A DNA stretch of 64,000 nucleotides from Sphingobacteriales bacterium (GCA_016711295.1 JADJTE010000002.1:62001-126000), one strand, 5' to 3'; counted from the stretch's first letter, positions 19,623 through 29,618 are shown. Notes: a model not told the origin generated them from the letters alone. Numbers and translations: made by a program.

Positions 19623-20133
19623 CTAAGCAGGTTGTACTAAGAACAAAGGTTGGTCGTATTCGACCGACTTGCCGTCGTCGGCTAATACTTTAACGATAGT
19701 TCCGCTAACTTCTGATTCTATTTCGTTGAACAATTTCATGGCTTCTATGATGCACAAAACCGTACCGCTGCTTATGGTATCACCTACTTGCACAAAATTG
19801 GGTTTGTTAGGTGGGAGCGCGATAAAATGTGCCTATCATTGGGGCTTTTATGGTGATGAGATTATCGGCAGCAGCTGGCGGAGTAGGTGCATTGGTTTTG
19901 GTGCTGGGTGCTATGGGTGCTTCTGCGGCTATGGGCGGCGGCGGCACAATAGGCAGTTGAGGCGTTGCTGTTATGGGTAGGGTTTGTACGGCAGCGACTT
20001 TGCTCTTTTGAATTGCTTCTGCATAAGCACGGCTACGGATACGTAGTTTTAGGTCGGCATGGTCTATCTTAAATTCGGCTATGCCCGTGCTGTCTAACAG
20101 CTTGATGAGTTCTTGGATTTGTTCGAAGGTCAT
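19623..20133 (-). CDS. accB: Acetyl-CoA carboxylase biotin carboxyl carrier protein (one frameshift)
   Basis: AccB carries the biotin shuttled between AccC and the carboxyltransferase. The N-terminal helix MTFEQIQELIKLLDSTGIAEFKI and a Pro/Ala linker are read from ATG 20133 up to APMIGTFYRAP. One extra C in the CCC near 19818 closes that frame; in the next frame the domain continues with NFVQVGDTI, the biotinylation motif EAMKLFNEIE (Lys in AMK) and YDQPLFLVQPA, stop at 19623-19625. The total is about 170 residues, normal for AccB. It lies 164 bp upstream of accC, forming the usual accBC pair. Confidence 0.92.
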
Positions 20134-20396
20134 GGCGTAGAAGCGGTGAAAAATGATGGTGTGTATTTTGTCGTTTGAGTGTGTAGGCTCGATTGCTCAC
20201 ATTACCAGGTAGCTCACATGCCCAAACCTTAGATTGGTATCAGTCAATAGGCTTACCGAAATACTTTATGAACGGTTTTTTGTTGATGTGTGTGCGTACA
20301 CGCGTATATAGGATTTTTGGGTTCATGGTGTTTGATGATTCTATTTGGTATAGGAGCAAAATGATTGGCGAAGCCGAGAATGAGAGGTCGGGATAT

Positions 20397-21746
20397 TTAT
20401 TGCATATTCCATTTGCCGTCGCCGCAGCTTTTATATCTGTCCGAAAGCGATACATAGGTTTTGGGTAGGCGCATATCTAACCACCGCAGTAGGGTTTCTT
20501 GTCGTTTGCGCTGCTCGACTATATTTTGTATTTTGGCATAATCGTCTTTTAGGTTGGCGATATGGGGTTTGGTTCGGGCTATGACGTGTAAGATGTGGTA
20601 GGTACGGCTGCCGTCGGGTTCGGTATATTCTACGGGTATGGATATTTGTCCTTGTTGTAGCGTATCGATGATAAAGTAGGTAGTGGGGTCAAGTTCTTTC
20701 ATCGAAAAGACCGTTGAACCGCGTTGTTGGTTCATCACTAATCCGCCGCGTTTTTTGGAGGTTTCGTCTTCCGAAAGTTTTTCGATGGCTTTTTTAAAGG
20801 TCAGCGAATCAGATAATACAAGGCGGCGTATGCTATCGGCGCGGGTTTGGGCATTGGCGAGTTCGCTATCCGATACGGTGGGTTTTAGCAAGATATGCCG
20901 CGTATGTATTTGTTCGCCGCGTCTTTCGAGCAATTGTATGAGGTGGTATCCGTATTCGGTTTCGATGGGTTCTGAGAAGTTGCCAGGTTTGAGTTTGAAA
21001 GCGGCACTTTCAAAGGCGGGTACAAATTGCCCTCGCCCTACCCAGCCGAGGTCGCCGCCTTTGGCAGCCGAGCCGGGGTCTTGCGAGAAAGCTTTGGCTA
21101 ATTTTTCAAAGTCTTCGCCGCCCAGAATGCGGTTTTTGAGGTCTATCAGCTCTTGTCGGGTTTTTTGTTTGGCTGCGGAGTTGGTGCGGGGTTTGATGAT
21201 AATTTCGTCTAATTCTACTTCTGCATCTAAGTAGGGCAGGCTATCTTTGGGTATCATTTCGAAGTATTGTTTTACTTCGGCGGGTGTTACTTTGATGTCG
21301 CCGATAACTTGTTGTTGCATTCGCCGTGCCATCAATTGGTCGCGCACTTCTTGTCGGAATCCGTCTTTGATTTGTGCTACTGATTTGCCATAATATTTTT
21401 CCATTTCGCTTACTTCGCCGTTAAACAAACCGATGAAGTAATTGATGCGTCCTTCTATTTCGAGTTCTACGTCGGTATCTTCTATCGCGATGCTATCTAT
21501 TTCGGCTTGGTGGGCAAATAGTTTTTCGAGCATCATTTGGTCTACGATTTGGCATTTGAGGTTGTCATTTGTCATGCCTTGCGCTTGGGCTTGTAGGTAT
21601 TGCAATTCGATTTCGGAGGTCAGGACGATTTTGTCGCCCACTACACCCGCAATTTCTTCGAGGAGTTGTACTTGGGCATAGGCAGCGGGTTGTGCGATAC
21701 TTAATAGGCACAAGAGTAGCCACCGAATAGGTTTGAACGAGGTCAT
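20397..21746 (-). CDS. surA: SurA-like periplasmic peptidylprolyl isomerase/chaperone
   Basis: The product is expected to fold outer-membrane proteins in the periplasm. The 449-residue protein has a signal peptide (WLLLCLLSIAQPAAYAQ), the SurA N-terminal segment (IAGVVGDKIVLTSEIELQYLQAQAQG, MMLEKLFAHQAEIDSI) and two parvulin domains: the first with VELDEIIIKP, FSQDPGSAAKGGDLGWVGRGQFVPAFE and YGYHLIQLLERRG, the second with HTRHILLKP and KLSEDETSKKRGGLV. It is the last gene of a three-gene minus-strand operon with another isomerase-like lipoprotein and a UPF0158-like gene. The 263-bp gap downstream to accB holds nothing recognised. Confidence 0.9.
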   Translation of the reverse strand: MTSFKPIRWLLLCLLSIAQPAAYAQVQLLEEIAGVVGDKIVLTSEIELQYLQAQAQGMTNDNLKCQIVDQMMLEKLFAHQAEIDSIAIEDTDVELEIEGRINYFIGLFNGEVSEMEKYYGKSVAQIKDGFRQEVRDQLMARRMQQQVIGDIKVTPAEVKQYFEMIPKDSLPYLDAEVELDEIIIKPRTNSAAKQKTRQELIDLKNRILGGEDFEKLAKAFSQDPGSAAKGGDLGWVGRGQFVPAFESAAFKLKPGNFSEPIETEYGYHLIQLLERRGEQIHTRHILLKPTVSDSELANAQTRADSIRRLVLSDSLTFKKAIEKLSEDETSKKRGGLVMNQQRGSTVFSMKELDPTTYFIIDTLQQGQISIPVEYTEPDGSRTYHILHVIARTKPHIANLKDDYAKIQNIVEQRKRQETLLRWLDMRLPKTYVSLSDRYKSCGDGKWNMQ

Positions 21747-21795
21747 AAGGGGAGGATAGTTTGAAATATGCTGGGGGTGGGTTAGGGCAATGCCC

Positions 21796-22646
21796 TCAAA
21801 ACACCTCTACCATGCCTTGTTCTAAGGCTTTTTGGTAGCGTTGTTGTAGTATTTCTTGTAGGTTGTGGTGTCGTTGTTGGTGTCGCAGTGCGTCGCGCAG
21901 TTGTGGGCGGCAATATTCTATGGGTGCGGTGGTGCCTTCGGCGGCGCGGTCGCTTATTCGGAGCCAATAGCTATATATAGAGTCTGTTGTTTCATATTTT
22001 TCTGCCGTATAAAGTTTTCTGTATTTTGTTTGGGCAAGGGCATCAGTTGCCTCAATTCGTTCCATGTCATCCATTGCGGGTTTAGTTGGCATTGGTTGCC
22101 ATATTGTGCGCAATAGGTTTGTAAGTGTTTGATTACGGTATCTGTATCGGCTTCAAAGAACATTTTTCGGGGCAGGAACTGTTCGGGTGCTTTGCGGTCT
22201 GTCACCATATAAGTGGCTTTTAGCGCGTGTTGTTTTAGTTTCCATTCGTCGGCATGTTGGGCGTAGTAGGCATTGAGGGTAGTATCGGCTATGGTGGTAT
22301 CGGCGGCGGATAGTTGTTTTTCGGCTTCGTAGCGCAATAGCGACCGGCGGTATTCTGCCACTTGCTGTTCGATAAATTGCTGTCGGTCGGGTGGCAGCGA
22401 GTCGGCGGTGGCAGTAAGCAGTTGGGCAATTGCCCATTGTTTGATGTGGTAAGCGGCTAATTGGGTGCTATCTTGGTCGGCTACTTGGTTGCTTTGTGCC
22501 ATTAGGTCGTGTAGCTGGCTGCGATATAAGTATTGTTCTCCTACTCTGGCAATGGCTTCGTCGGCAATGGGGCGTTGCTTGAAGTAGCGGCAACCTGCCC
22601 CGCAGCACGCCATACAACAAAACAGCCAAAAAAAACGGATATACAT
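21796..22646 (-). CDS. Lipoprotein, degenerate PpiC/SurA-type isomerase (one frameshift)
   Basis: The product begins with a Cys-rich lipoprotein-like signal (FFWLFCCMACCGAGC) followed by IADEAIARVGEQYLYRSQLHDLM, the typical opening of Bacteroidota SurA/PpiC proteins, and a long helical region. The frame changes near 22005-22020 at GAAAAC, and the remainder (YTAEKYETTDSIYSYWLRISDR, EYCRPQLRDALRHQQRHHNLQEILQQRYQKA) continues to 21796. The joined length is about 280 residues. The parvulin core is not obvious, so it may be a chaperone-only paralogue. It lies 49 bp from surA, which supports a shared role in outer-membrane protein folding. Confidence 0.7.
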
Positions 22647-22670
22647 CAGTGGTACTTGATGGGGATAAGC

Positions 22671-23117
22671 TTAGGGTTTGCCGATAAATGCGCCTAAACC
22701 ATTTTCGTAGAGCCATTTTTTGGCTTGGGCGATAAAATGGGTTTCGCGAAACTCGTGCCATTGCTGGGCTATATCGTTGTATTGCTTCAATACACGCTTA
22801 TACGCCGCCGACGGGTCGTAGCTATTCACAGCGGCATTTAGTTTGGTATATACTTCGGGTTCGCCTATATTTTGGATAAATTGGCGGCGCAACGCTTGGC
22901 GGGCGGCATCGGAGTAGGGCAATATTTGCAAATAACTTTCGGGCGACTCTTCGATGCTATACATTTCTTCTTCAATGAAATGAATCTTTTCGTTGAGGCT
23001 TATCACTCTTAGTTTCTCCAAATCTAAAAAGTGCATATATCCATTACGGCTCAAAGCCGTTGCGACATCATGAATTAGCTGTTCGCGGTCAGCCTGACTA
23101 AATTGCGTCTGTTCCAT
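22671..23117 (-). CDS. UPF0158-like protein
   Basis: A 148-residue soluble protein. Its pattern matches the UPF0158 family by eye: an N-terminal helix (REQLIHDVATALSRNGYMHFLDLEKLRVISL), a central ESPESYLQILPYSDAARQALRRQFIQNI block and a C-terminal AYKRVLKQYNDIAQQWHEFRE ... KKWLYENGL. No function is established for the family. It is the first gene of the operon leading into the two isomerase genes; a TAACTTTG -7 element lies at 23152-23159 on the minus strand. Confidence 0.65.
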   Translation of the reverse strand: MEQTQFSQADREQLIHDVATALSRNGYMHFLDLEKLRVISLNEKIHFIEEEMYSIEESPESYLQILPYSDAARQALRRQFIQNIGEPEVYTKLNAAVNSYDPSAAYKRVLKQYNDIAQQWHEFRETHFIAQAKKWLYENGLGAFIGKP

Positions 23118-23303
23118 TGCTAAAATAAGGCATAAATTGCATTTCGGGCAACAAAGTTAGCTCAACTTTTCGGGATAAAAAAGTAATTGCAGGATTTATT
23201 CCGTTTCGGCTTTAACATTCAAGCCCTTTACTGTTGGCTATATAAGCATTACCATATCCTTTGCACGGCGCCAAAAAATATTTGCGCTGTTTGCTCTTTG
23301 TCG

Positions 23304-24233
23304 TCATAGCTCTTTCAACTTTCCTTTAAAATCGTCGATACAATAATATCCCTTTTGCTGCATCAAAGTTTTGAGTTCCGCTTCGATACGGCTAAAACAT
23401 GCTGTACCCTCGCGTACTAATGCCGTACCGACCTGTACCGCCGATGCGCCACACAAGATATGCTCAAACGCATCGATACCTGTGCGCACGCCACCACAGC
23501 CAATAATGGCTATATCGGGGCGCAATAGCGTATAAAACTGTCGGACATTGGCAAGTGCCGTAGGTTTGATATAATCGCCGCCCAAGCCCCCAAATCCGTT
23601 GCGCGGCTTGATGACGACTTGCTCGCTATGTGGGTCGATGACTAAGGCGTTGCCTATGCTATTGATACACGTAACAAAGTGGATAGGATATTGGTTGAGT
23701 ATGGCGGCAGTTTCGTTAAAATGGGCAATATCGAAATAAGGCGGAAGTTTTACGCCCCACACTTTATTCAGGCAAAGCGGAGCTACTTGGCGCAGCGTTT
23801 CGTTGGTATGCTCCATATCATAGCCCGTTTGGGGCTTACCCGGTACGTTGGGGCACGACAGATTGAGTTCTATAGCATCAATAGGCGGGGTCTTGCCCAA
23901 TGCCTCTATCATCATCAGATTATCGTCGAGCGATAAGCCCGATACCGATACGAAATAGGGCTTATCGCGGTGCGGGCGCACGGCGGCGTATTTGGCATAA
24001 TACTTATAACCTTCGTTGGGCAAACCCATAGAGTTAAAACTGCCCCATTCGTTTTCGTAGTAGCGCGGCAGCGGATTGCCTGCCCGATAGGTAGGCGTAC
24101 AACTCTTCGATAATATTGCACCCGCCGCGCTCTCGGCTAATGCGTCCAATTCGGCGGCAGTAACGCAGCGTGCGCCCGATGCGTTGTAAAGGCAAGATGG
24201 CAAGGCTATATCGGCAATATAAGTACGGAGCAT
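23304..24233 (-). CDS. pyrD: Dihydroorotate dehydrogenase, class 1A (fumarate-type)
   Basis: The enzyme oxidises dihydroorotate to orotate in pyrimidine synthesis. The 309-residue product follows the class 1A pattern closely: SMGLPNEGYKYYAKY, the active-site block IELNLSCPNVPGKPQ with the class 1 catalytic Cys, WGVKLPPYFDIAHF, CINSIGNAL, VIKPRNGFGGLGGDYIKPTALANV, the FMN-phosphate site IIGCGGVRTGIDAFEHILCGAS and the ending FKGKLKEL. There is no N-terminal membrane helix (class 2) and no adjacent pyrK (class 1B), so fumarate is the expected acceptor. It ends in TGA, which shows that UGA is a normal stop in this genome. Confidence 0.9.
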   Translation of the reverse strand: MLRTYIADIALPSCLYNASGARCVTAAELDALAESAAGAILSKSCTPTYRAGNPLPRYYENEWGSFNSMGLPNEGYKYYAKYAAVRPHRDKPYFVSVSGLSLDDNLMMIEALGKTPPIDAIELNLSCPNVPGKPQTGYDMEHTNETLRQVAPLCLNKVWGVKLPPYFDIAHFNETAAILNQYPIHFVTCINSIGNALVIDPHSEQVVIKPRNGFGGLGGDYIKPTALANVRQFYTLLRPDIAIIGCGGVRTGIDAFEHILCGASAVQVGTALVREGTACFSRIEAELKTLMQQKGYYCIDDFKGKLKEL

Positions 24234-24264
24234 AGTGAGGAGTTGGAAGTATAAATATACGATA

Positions 24265-26736
24265 TTAATAAGGGTCTACGTCTATTTGGATAGCCACCGA
24301 TTTATAAGCGTCTTCGCGGAGAAATTGGGCTATTGAATCGCGCAGGAAACGCTTGTATTGGCTTAGTTGGGCGGTGTTTTTGTCCAATTTTATCATCAAT
24401 TGGCGCAAATAATAGTTGCGCACTCGCGATACTAAGGGCACGGTAGGACCCAATAAATGGTCTTTGAATACGGATTTGAGTATTTTTGCCAAATCGAATG
24501 CGGCTTGGTTTGCCGTATCGGGGTCGGTATGTTTGATAGTGAGGGATATGATACGGCTAAACGGCGGATAGTGATAGCGCATTCGGTCATACATTTCATT
24601 CACAAAAAAACTATTATAATCGTTGTTTAGCACAAAATCCATTATTTTTTGGTGGGGCGTATAGCTTTGTATCATCACCTTGCCGCGTTTTTCGCGCCTG
24701 CCCGCCCTACCGCTTACTTGCATCATCAAGGAAAAAGCCCGCTCGATGGCGCGAAAGTCGGGAAAATTGAGCAATTGGTCGGCACTTACGATGCCTACTA
24801 CGCTCACGTTGCCAAAATCGAGCCCTTTGGTAATCATCTGCGTACCGACTAAGATTTGTATTTTGCCCGCTTCAAATTCGCCGATAACGCGCTCGAAACC
24901 CGTTTTGCTATTGGCTACTTCCAAATCGAGCCGCCCTATTTGGGCTTCGGGGAAATAAATTTGCAGTTCGTCCTCTATTTTTTCCGTGCCAAACCCTTGT
25001 ATGCGTAGGTCGGTACTGCCGCACGAGTCGCATACCGATACCAATTTGCGTCGATAGCCGCAGTAGTGGCAGCGCAATTCGTTGGCAAATTTGTGGTAGG
25101 TAAGCGATACATCGCACTGTACGCATTGCGGCACCCAAGTGCAAGCATCGCAGGAGATATAAGGCGCGTAGCCACGGCGGTTTTGGAACACAATGGCTTG
25201 TTCGTTCTGTGCCAGAGCGTTGCCGATGGCTTGGAGCAATGCCGCGCTAAAATGCGATTTCATACCACCTTCGGCTTGTACTTTGCGCAAATTGACTACT
25301 TCTATTTCGGGTGCTTCTACGCCGCCGTAGCGTTGGGTCATCGTCACCAATCCGTATTTTTTGGCTTTTACCGCATTAAAATAACTCTCTATCGAAGGCG
25401 TAGCCGAGCCTAAAATAGTTTTGGCTTGGTGTAGGGCGGCTAAGTAGATGGCGGCATCGCGGGCGTGGTAGCGCGGCGCGGGGTCGTGTTGCTTATACGA
25501 GGAGTCGTGTTCTTCGTCAATGACCACCAATCCCAAATTGTTGAACGGCAAAAACAAAGCAGACCTCGCGCCCACAATAGCCCGATATTGCCCGCTCATC
25601 ACCTTATGCCATATTTCTACGCGCTCTTGCTCGTTGAAACGCGAATGATAAATGCCAATATCGCTGCCAAACACGCGGCGCAGGCGGCTTATCATTTGGG
25701 TGGTCAGGGCTATTTCGGGCAATAGATATAGGGCTTGTTTGCCGCTATCTATTGTTTCCTGCATCAGTTTCATGTAGAGCTGCGTTTTGCCGCTCGACGT
25801 TACGCCGTGCATCAGTACCACCGATTTGTCGGCAAGTTGGATTTTGGTGCTATTGAGCGTAGCTTGCTGTTCTTCGCTCAGGTCGTATGAGGTGGTTGCA
25901 TCGCCGTATTCATCTTTGGTTCGGCTCACTACTTGTTGGTCTTCCTCAAAAATAGATTTATTAACCAAACCTTTGTATGCCGATTCGCTGCCTTCTATTT
26001 TTTCAAACAAATTGCGCTTTTCGACCCATATCTGCCGCGTTATCGCGCTGTAATGGATATATGCCATTAGCAGTTCTAATTGCTTGGGGGCGCGTTTTAG
26101 CTCGGCAAACAAAGCGGCTAAGGCGGTTTCTTCGCGGTAGGCATCGGCAAGCGTCACTACTGTCACCGTCTTGGGTTTGTATCGCTCTATCAATTCTTCT
26201 TTGACCAAGATAACGCCTTTGTCGAGCAGCGATTTGATAATGCTCAATACATTTTTGAGGTCTAAAATGTCGCGCATCTCTTCGATACTGATTTCCTCGT
26301 GTGTCATCAGGGCTTCGGCAATCAGATATTCGCGGTCGTCGAGCAGTGATAGGTCGCGGTTGAAAGTTGGATTGGCGATAAATTTGGTTTCGCTCGACAG
26401 GCGCAGGGCAGTAGGCAGGGCAGCTACCATCACCTCGCCTTCGGTGCATAGGTAATAGTCGGCTATCCATTGCCAAAAGCGCAATTGCGTATCCGTTACA
26501 ACAGCTTGTGTGTCTAATACATCTAAGATAGGTTTTAGGGTATATTCGGCGGGTGGGTCGGCATCAAATATTTTTTTGACAATGCCCGAATAGACTCGTT
26601 TAGCCCCGAACTGTACCGATACGCGCTTGCCCGCTATTATATCGGCTGCCAAGTGTTCGGGTACAGCGTAGGTATAGGTCTGCGCCACCGACAAGGGCAG
26701 TATGATATGGGCTTGTAGCATGGTGGTATTGTTCAA
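24265..26736 (-). CDS. priA: Primosomal protein N' (replication restart helicase)
   Basis: PriA reloads the replisome at stalled forks. The intact 823-residue frame has the N-terminal DNA-binding domain (HIILPLSVAQTYTYAVPEHL, GKRVSVQFGAKRVYSGIV), the Walker A variant GVTSSGKT near residue 306, the Walker B DEEH (VVIDEEHDSSYKQHD), ATPSIESY, paired zinc-binding Cys motifs (CDACTWVPQCVQC, CHYCGYRR, CDSCGS), and helicase motifs V-VI (VGTQMITKGLDFGNV, QVSGRAGRREKRGKV). This is one of the few long genes in the window without any frame error. Confidence 0.95.
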   Translation of the reverse strand: MNNTTMLQAHIILPLSVAQTYTYAVPEHLAADIIAGKRVSVQFGAKRVYSGIVKKIFDADPPAEYTLKPILDVLDTQAVVTDTQLRFWQWIADYYLCTEGEVMVAALPTALRLSSETKFIANPTFNRDLSLLDDREYLIAEALMTHEEISIEEMRDILDLKNVLSIIKSLLDKGVILVKEELIERYKPKTVTVVTLADAYREETALAALFAELKRAPKQLELLMAYIHYSAITRQIWVEKRNLFEKIEGSESAYKGLVNKSIFEEDQQVVSRTKDEYGDATTSYDLSEEQQATLNSTKIQLADKSVVLMHGVTSSGKTQLYMKLMQETIDSGKQALYLLPEIALTTQMISRLRRVFGSDIGIYHSRFNEQERVEIWHKVMSGQYRAIVGARSALFLPFNNLGLVVIDEEHDSSYKQHDPAPRYHARDAAIYLAALHQAKTILGSATPSIESYFNAVKAKKYGLVTMTQRYGGVEAPEIEVVNLRKVQAEGGMKSHFSAALLQAIGNALAQNEQAIVFQNRRGYAPYISCDACTWVPQCVQCDVSLTYHKFANELRCHYCGYRRKLVSVCDSCGSTDLRIQGFGTEKIEDELQIYFPEAQIGRLDLEVANSKTGFERVIGEFEAGKIQILVGTQMITKGLDFGNVSVVGIVSADQLLNFPDFRAIERAFSLMMQVSGRAGRREKRGKVMIQSYTPHQKIMDFVLNNDYNSFFVNEMYDRMRYHYPPFSRIISLTIKHTDPDTANQAAFDLAKILKSVFKDHLLGPTVPLVSRVRNYYLRQLMIKLDKNTAQLSQYKRFLRDSIAQFLREDAYKSVAIQIDVDPY

Positions 26737-26787
26737 ATTGGCAAAATGACCAAAACGGCAATTTGCCCAACAAAAGACAGTCGTATT

Positions 26788-27453
26788 TTAGAAAAATCGG
26801 TATATACCCCAAGCGATAAGGGCAATTAGCCCAACGACGAGCAGTACTAAACCTGCAATGATTAAGCCCGCTTTCCAGCGCGGTATAGCATTGACCATCA
26901 CAACGCGGTACAATTGTTGTACAGCGGGGTCTTTTTCGTCTAAGGATTTGACATAATCATAACAAGCCCAAGCCTTGGGCATGTTTTTGGTATAGGCATA
27001 ATATTCGCCCATGACCGAATAAAAATTGAGTGCCTCGCTTACATGAAACACCGTGCGCTGGGGATACAATTCTTTTAGGTCAAATTTGTTGTTGAATACC
27101 GCCGCTACTTCGTTCCATTTCTTGTCGCGCATCAACAAACGGGCATAACTCATTTTAGAAAACATATAGTTTGGCGCATTTTGATAGCTGCGCACTACTA
27201 CCGCTTCTGCTTCCTTCTCGTTTTTTACTTGCGAATAGCAAGCGGCTAATAAGTTGTATAACAAACCTATTTTGGGGTTTTGTTTAATCCAACGTTCCAA
27301 TTTTTCGATAGCTCCATCGGGGTCGGTTGCCATTGTTTTCATCACTTTTTGCAAATCGGGTATGATAGCAGGCGGCAACGGATTGTCGGGGATATTGATT
27401 TGTTGTGTGGTGGTGCGGATATGGTTAAAAGTAAGGACAGGTGTGTCTGACAT
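26788..27453 (-). CDS. TPR-repeat protein with C-terminal membrane anchor
   Basis: From ATG 27453 the product is 221 residues. It has an N-terminal disordered part, then TPR-like helices (AIEKLERWIKQNPKIGLLYNLLAACYSQVKN, and further pairs to about residue 180) and a final transmembrane segment (AGLIIAGLVLLVVGLIALIAW), giving a tail-anchored topology. An ATG at 27492 in the same frame is excluded because a TACCTTTG -7 element occupies 27490-27497, so transcription starts after it. The function is unknown; TPRs suggest protein-protein contact. Confidence 0.75.
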   Translation of the reverse strand: MSDTPVLTFNHIRTTTQQINIPDNPLPPAIIPDLQKVMKTMATDPDGAIEKLERWIKQNPKIGLLYNLLAACYSQVKNEKEAEAVVVRSYQNAPNYMFSKMSYARLLMRDKKWNEVAAVFNNKFDLKELYPQRTVFHVSEALNFYSVMGEYYAYTKNMPKAWACYDYVKSLDEKDPAVQQLYRVVMVNAIPRWKAGLIIAGLVLLVVGLIALIAWGIYRFF

Positions 27454-27566
27454 GCGGCAATAATAGGGTTTTCGGTGAAAAAAGCGCGGCAAAGGTACGA
27501 CACGACTATCGAAAAACGATAAATATGGCGCACGTTTTTTGGCTTCGTGCTGCGGGTTATCTGATA

Positions 27567-27725
27567 GGCTTGTGACAGCGGCACTTACTTGGGTGTAAAA
27601 TGGTGCTTTCTCGCCTGCTTTTCGTTTATTTTTGAAAACATAGCCCCACTATGCCTCCAAAAATAAGCCTCAATCAGCCCAAAAATCCCTCTTTTTCCGC
27701 TCCAACCCCGCCACTGCCACAAGTC
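27567..27725 (-). mobile_element. MITE family 2, copy 1 (TA-flanked)
   Basis: A 159-bp non-coding element with imperfect terminal inverted repeats (GGCTTGTGACAG on the left, CTGCCACAAGTC on the right), flanked by TA on both sides (27565-27566, 27726-27727). It is the reverse complement of the equally long element at 52341-52499. Its centre holds an inverted repeat around GGCATAGTGGGGCTATG. It lies between the TPR gene promoter and the ABC permease gene. TA duplication is the habit of IS630/Tc1-mariner transposases. Confidence 0.75.
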
Positions 27726-27757
27726 TAATTTACTTATACCGCCAAGGGGCGTATCTA

Positions 27758-29083
27758 TTACTGCGTTTTCAAACGTGGGTCTAAGGCATCGGTCAGCCCC
27801 TCGCCGATGAGGTTAAATATTGTAACCGTAATAAATGTGGCAAAGCCAGGGAATATCGCTAACCACCATGCCTGAAATTTGGTACGTGCTAAATTGAGCA
27901 ACGCGCCCCAGGTGACCTCTTCTGCCGATACGCCAATGCCTAAAAACGACAAAAATGCTTCTGTAAGGATAGCCGATGCTACCCCAAAAGCAATAGCTAT
28001 CAATACGGGCGTAAGGGCGTTGGGTATAGCGTGGCGAAACAAAATGCGCATTTCGCTGAAACCCATTGCTTGGGCGGCTTCGATAAATTCGAGGTTACGC
28101 ACGCGCAACAGCTCGGCGCGAATAAAACGCGCAATGCCCGTCCAAGAAATAAACCCGATAATGACCATTATATTAAATACCGACGGCTTGGTGATAGCCA
28201 CAATACTCAAAATGAGCAATAAACCCGGTATCGAATTGACAACTTCTATGAAGCGCATAACTAATATGTCGGCGGCAATGTTCACTTTTTTGCCTAAAAT
28301 AGGCACACGCCGCAGCGGGGTCGCCAGCAAATTGCCCAAGGCAATACTTGCTATTACGATGAGTATGCCTAATGCTAATTGCCATACCGCCTTACCCTCC
28401 TGAACGCCTTGGCTAATGGCAAAAGAACGCGCGATAAAGCCGTAAAAAATGCCCGCTAATAAGCCCAAAAAGCTGAGTAATAGCCGTATGCGCGACACTT
28501 TGAGCCGATTATCGCCGAAATAACCCGCTAAGGCACCCATTAGAATGCCAATAACTGAGGCTATAGACATAGCAATAACGCCTACCGATACGGCAATGCG
28601 CGTGCCGTGCACCATACCTGCCGCCACGTCTCGCCCCAACTCGTCAGTGCCCATCCAATGCCGCCATTGCGGGCTTCGGAGCTTGCGCTGCTCGTCGAAG
28701 GGTCCAGTAAAATTGCGGTTATATTTGTCTATCGTGGTTGAAGAGTAGGGTATGGGCGGGAAAAGGGCAAAATCGTACTTGTGCTCTGTCCATGATTGGG
28801 TTACGAAACGTTCGTTCCATGATGCCAAACCCAATTTGACGGCATATTGGCGCACTACGGGAAACATTGTTTGCCCATCTAAACGGCAGACTAATGGTTT
28901 TTCGTTGGCGATAAAATCGGCAAAAACGGCGATGAACAGTATCGCCCAAAAAAAGCGCAAAGCCCATACCGCCAAGCGGTTTTTGGCAAATTGGCGGCGC
29001 ACGTTTGCCCAATAGCTGCGGTCAGTGGGGCGGTCTTGGATTTGTTGCGCGATAGCGGATTCGGTCTTTTTGCGAAATAACAT
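27758..29083 (-). CDS. Oligopeptide/dipeptide ABC transporter permease (OppC/DppC type)
   Basis: One of two inner-membrane subunits of a peptide-type ABC importer. The 441-residue protein has an N-terminal OppC cap (RRQFAKNRLAVWALRFFWAILF), then HWMGTDELGRDVAAGMVHGTRIA, the standard opening of the permease domain, five to six membrane helices, and the EAA loop (EAAQAMGFSEMRILFRHAIPN) that docks the ATPase. It ends with GLTDALDPRLKTQ. A second helical region (residues 200-265) is longer than in most OppC proteins, as is common in Bacteroidota. No partner permease, ATPase or binding protein is in the window. Confidence 0.9.
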   Translation of the reverse strand: MLFRKKTESAIAQQIQDRPTDRSYWANVRRQFAKNRLAVWALRFFWAILFIAVFADFIANEKPLVCRLDGQTMFPVVRQYAVKLGLASWNERFVTQSWTEHKYDFALFPPIPYSSTTIDKYNRNFTGPFDEQRKLRSPQWRHWMGTDELGRDVAAGMVHGTRIAVSVGVIAMSIASVIGILMGALAGYFGDNRLKVSRIRLLLSFLGLLAGIFYGFIARSFAISQGVQEGKAVWQLALGILIVIASIALGNLLATPLRRVPILGKKVNIAADILVMRFIEVVNSIPGLLLILSIVAITKPSVFNIMVIIGFISWTGIARFIRAELLRVRNLEFIEAAQAMGFSEMRILFRHAIPNALTPVLIAIAFGVASAILTEAFLSFLGIGVSAEEVTWGALLNLARTKFQAWWLAIFPGFATFITVTIFNLIGEGLTDALDPRLKTQ

Positions 29084-29425
29084 AACTATTAAGGGTGCGT
29101 TCTAAGTCCATCTTGCTCATAAGAGCGGCTTTGGGTTTGCAAAGTGCAAATGTAGGATTTATTTAGCGCATTTTGCCTTGTATCGGGCGTAAAATTTGCG
29201 CCATCAACCCAGAATGCCTATCTTTAAGTGCGATAGAAGCTACATTTCTTGCCGAGCTTGGGTATCGTATGACCCGATGTTAAACTCTTCGTAGCAAGTG
29301 AATTTTGGGCATCAAGTTGGGTGAAATGAGGCGCAAGAGATAAATACATCGCCACTTTCAAAAAAGTAACGAAAGATATACAAATATCAAATAGAATCTG
29401 CTATCTTGTGGCGGCTTAACTCTCC

Positions 29426-29558
29426 GTAGCAAGTGAATTTTTTGAGTATCAAACCGAAAACCACCGCCAACAATACACAGCCGTCCATAACCCACATCGG
29501 TGGCGCAGGGCGAAATTCGGGCGAACCTCCCGCGCGAGGGCATACGGCGGCTGTGCGG
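29426..29558 (+). repeat. 133-bp direct repeat, left copy
   Basis: It is almost identical to 35272-35404 (two differences seen). It contains an inverted repeat CACAGCCG ... CGGCTGTG spanning about 80 bp and begins with the motif CGTAGCAAGTGAATTTT, which also occurs around 29288 and 35207. The two copies bracket the duplicated protease genes. No convincing gene uses it. The rest of 29084-29618 contains only weaker copies of the same motif. Confidence 0.75.
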
Positions 29559-29618
29559 ACGTTGGCGAAAGCCAAAACCACTAAATCCCATTTTTTCACC
29601 GAAAAACAACCTCATCGC

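Noticed and set aside
29433..29618. Upstream in-frame extension of the first protease copy
   Set aside because: The extension runs through the 133-bp repeat, while both copies share the same signal-peptide start at MKKFNQQ; the repeat also exists at 35272 without a protease gene.
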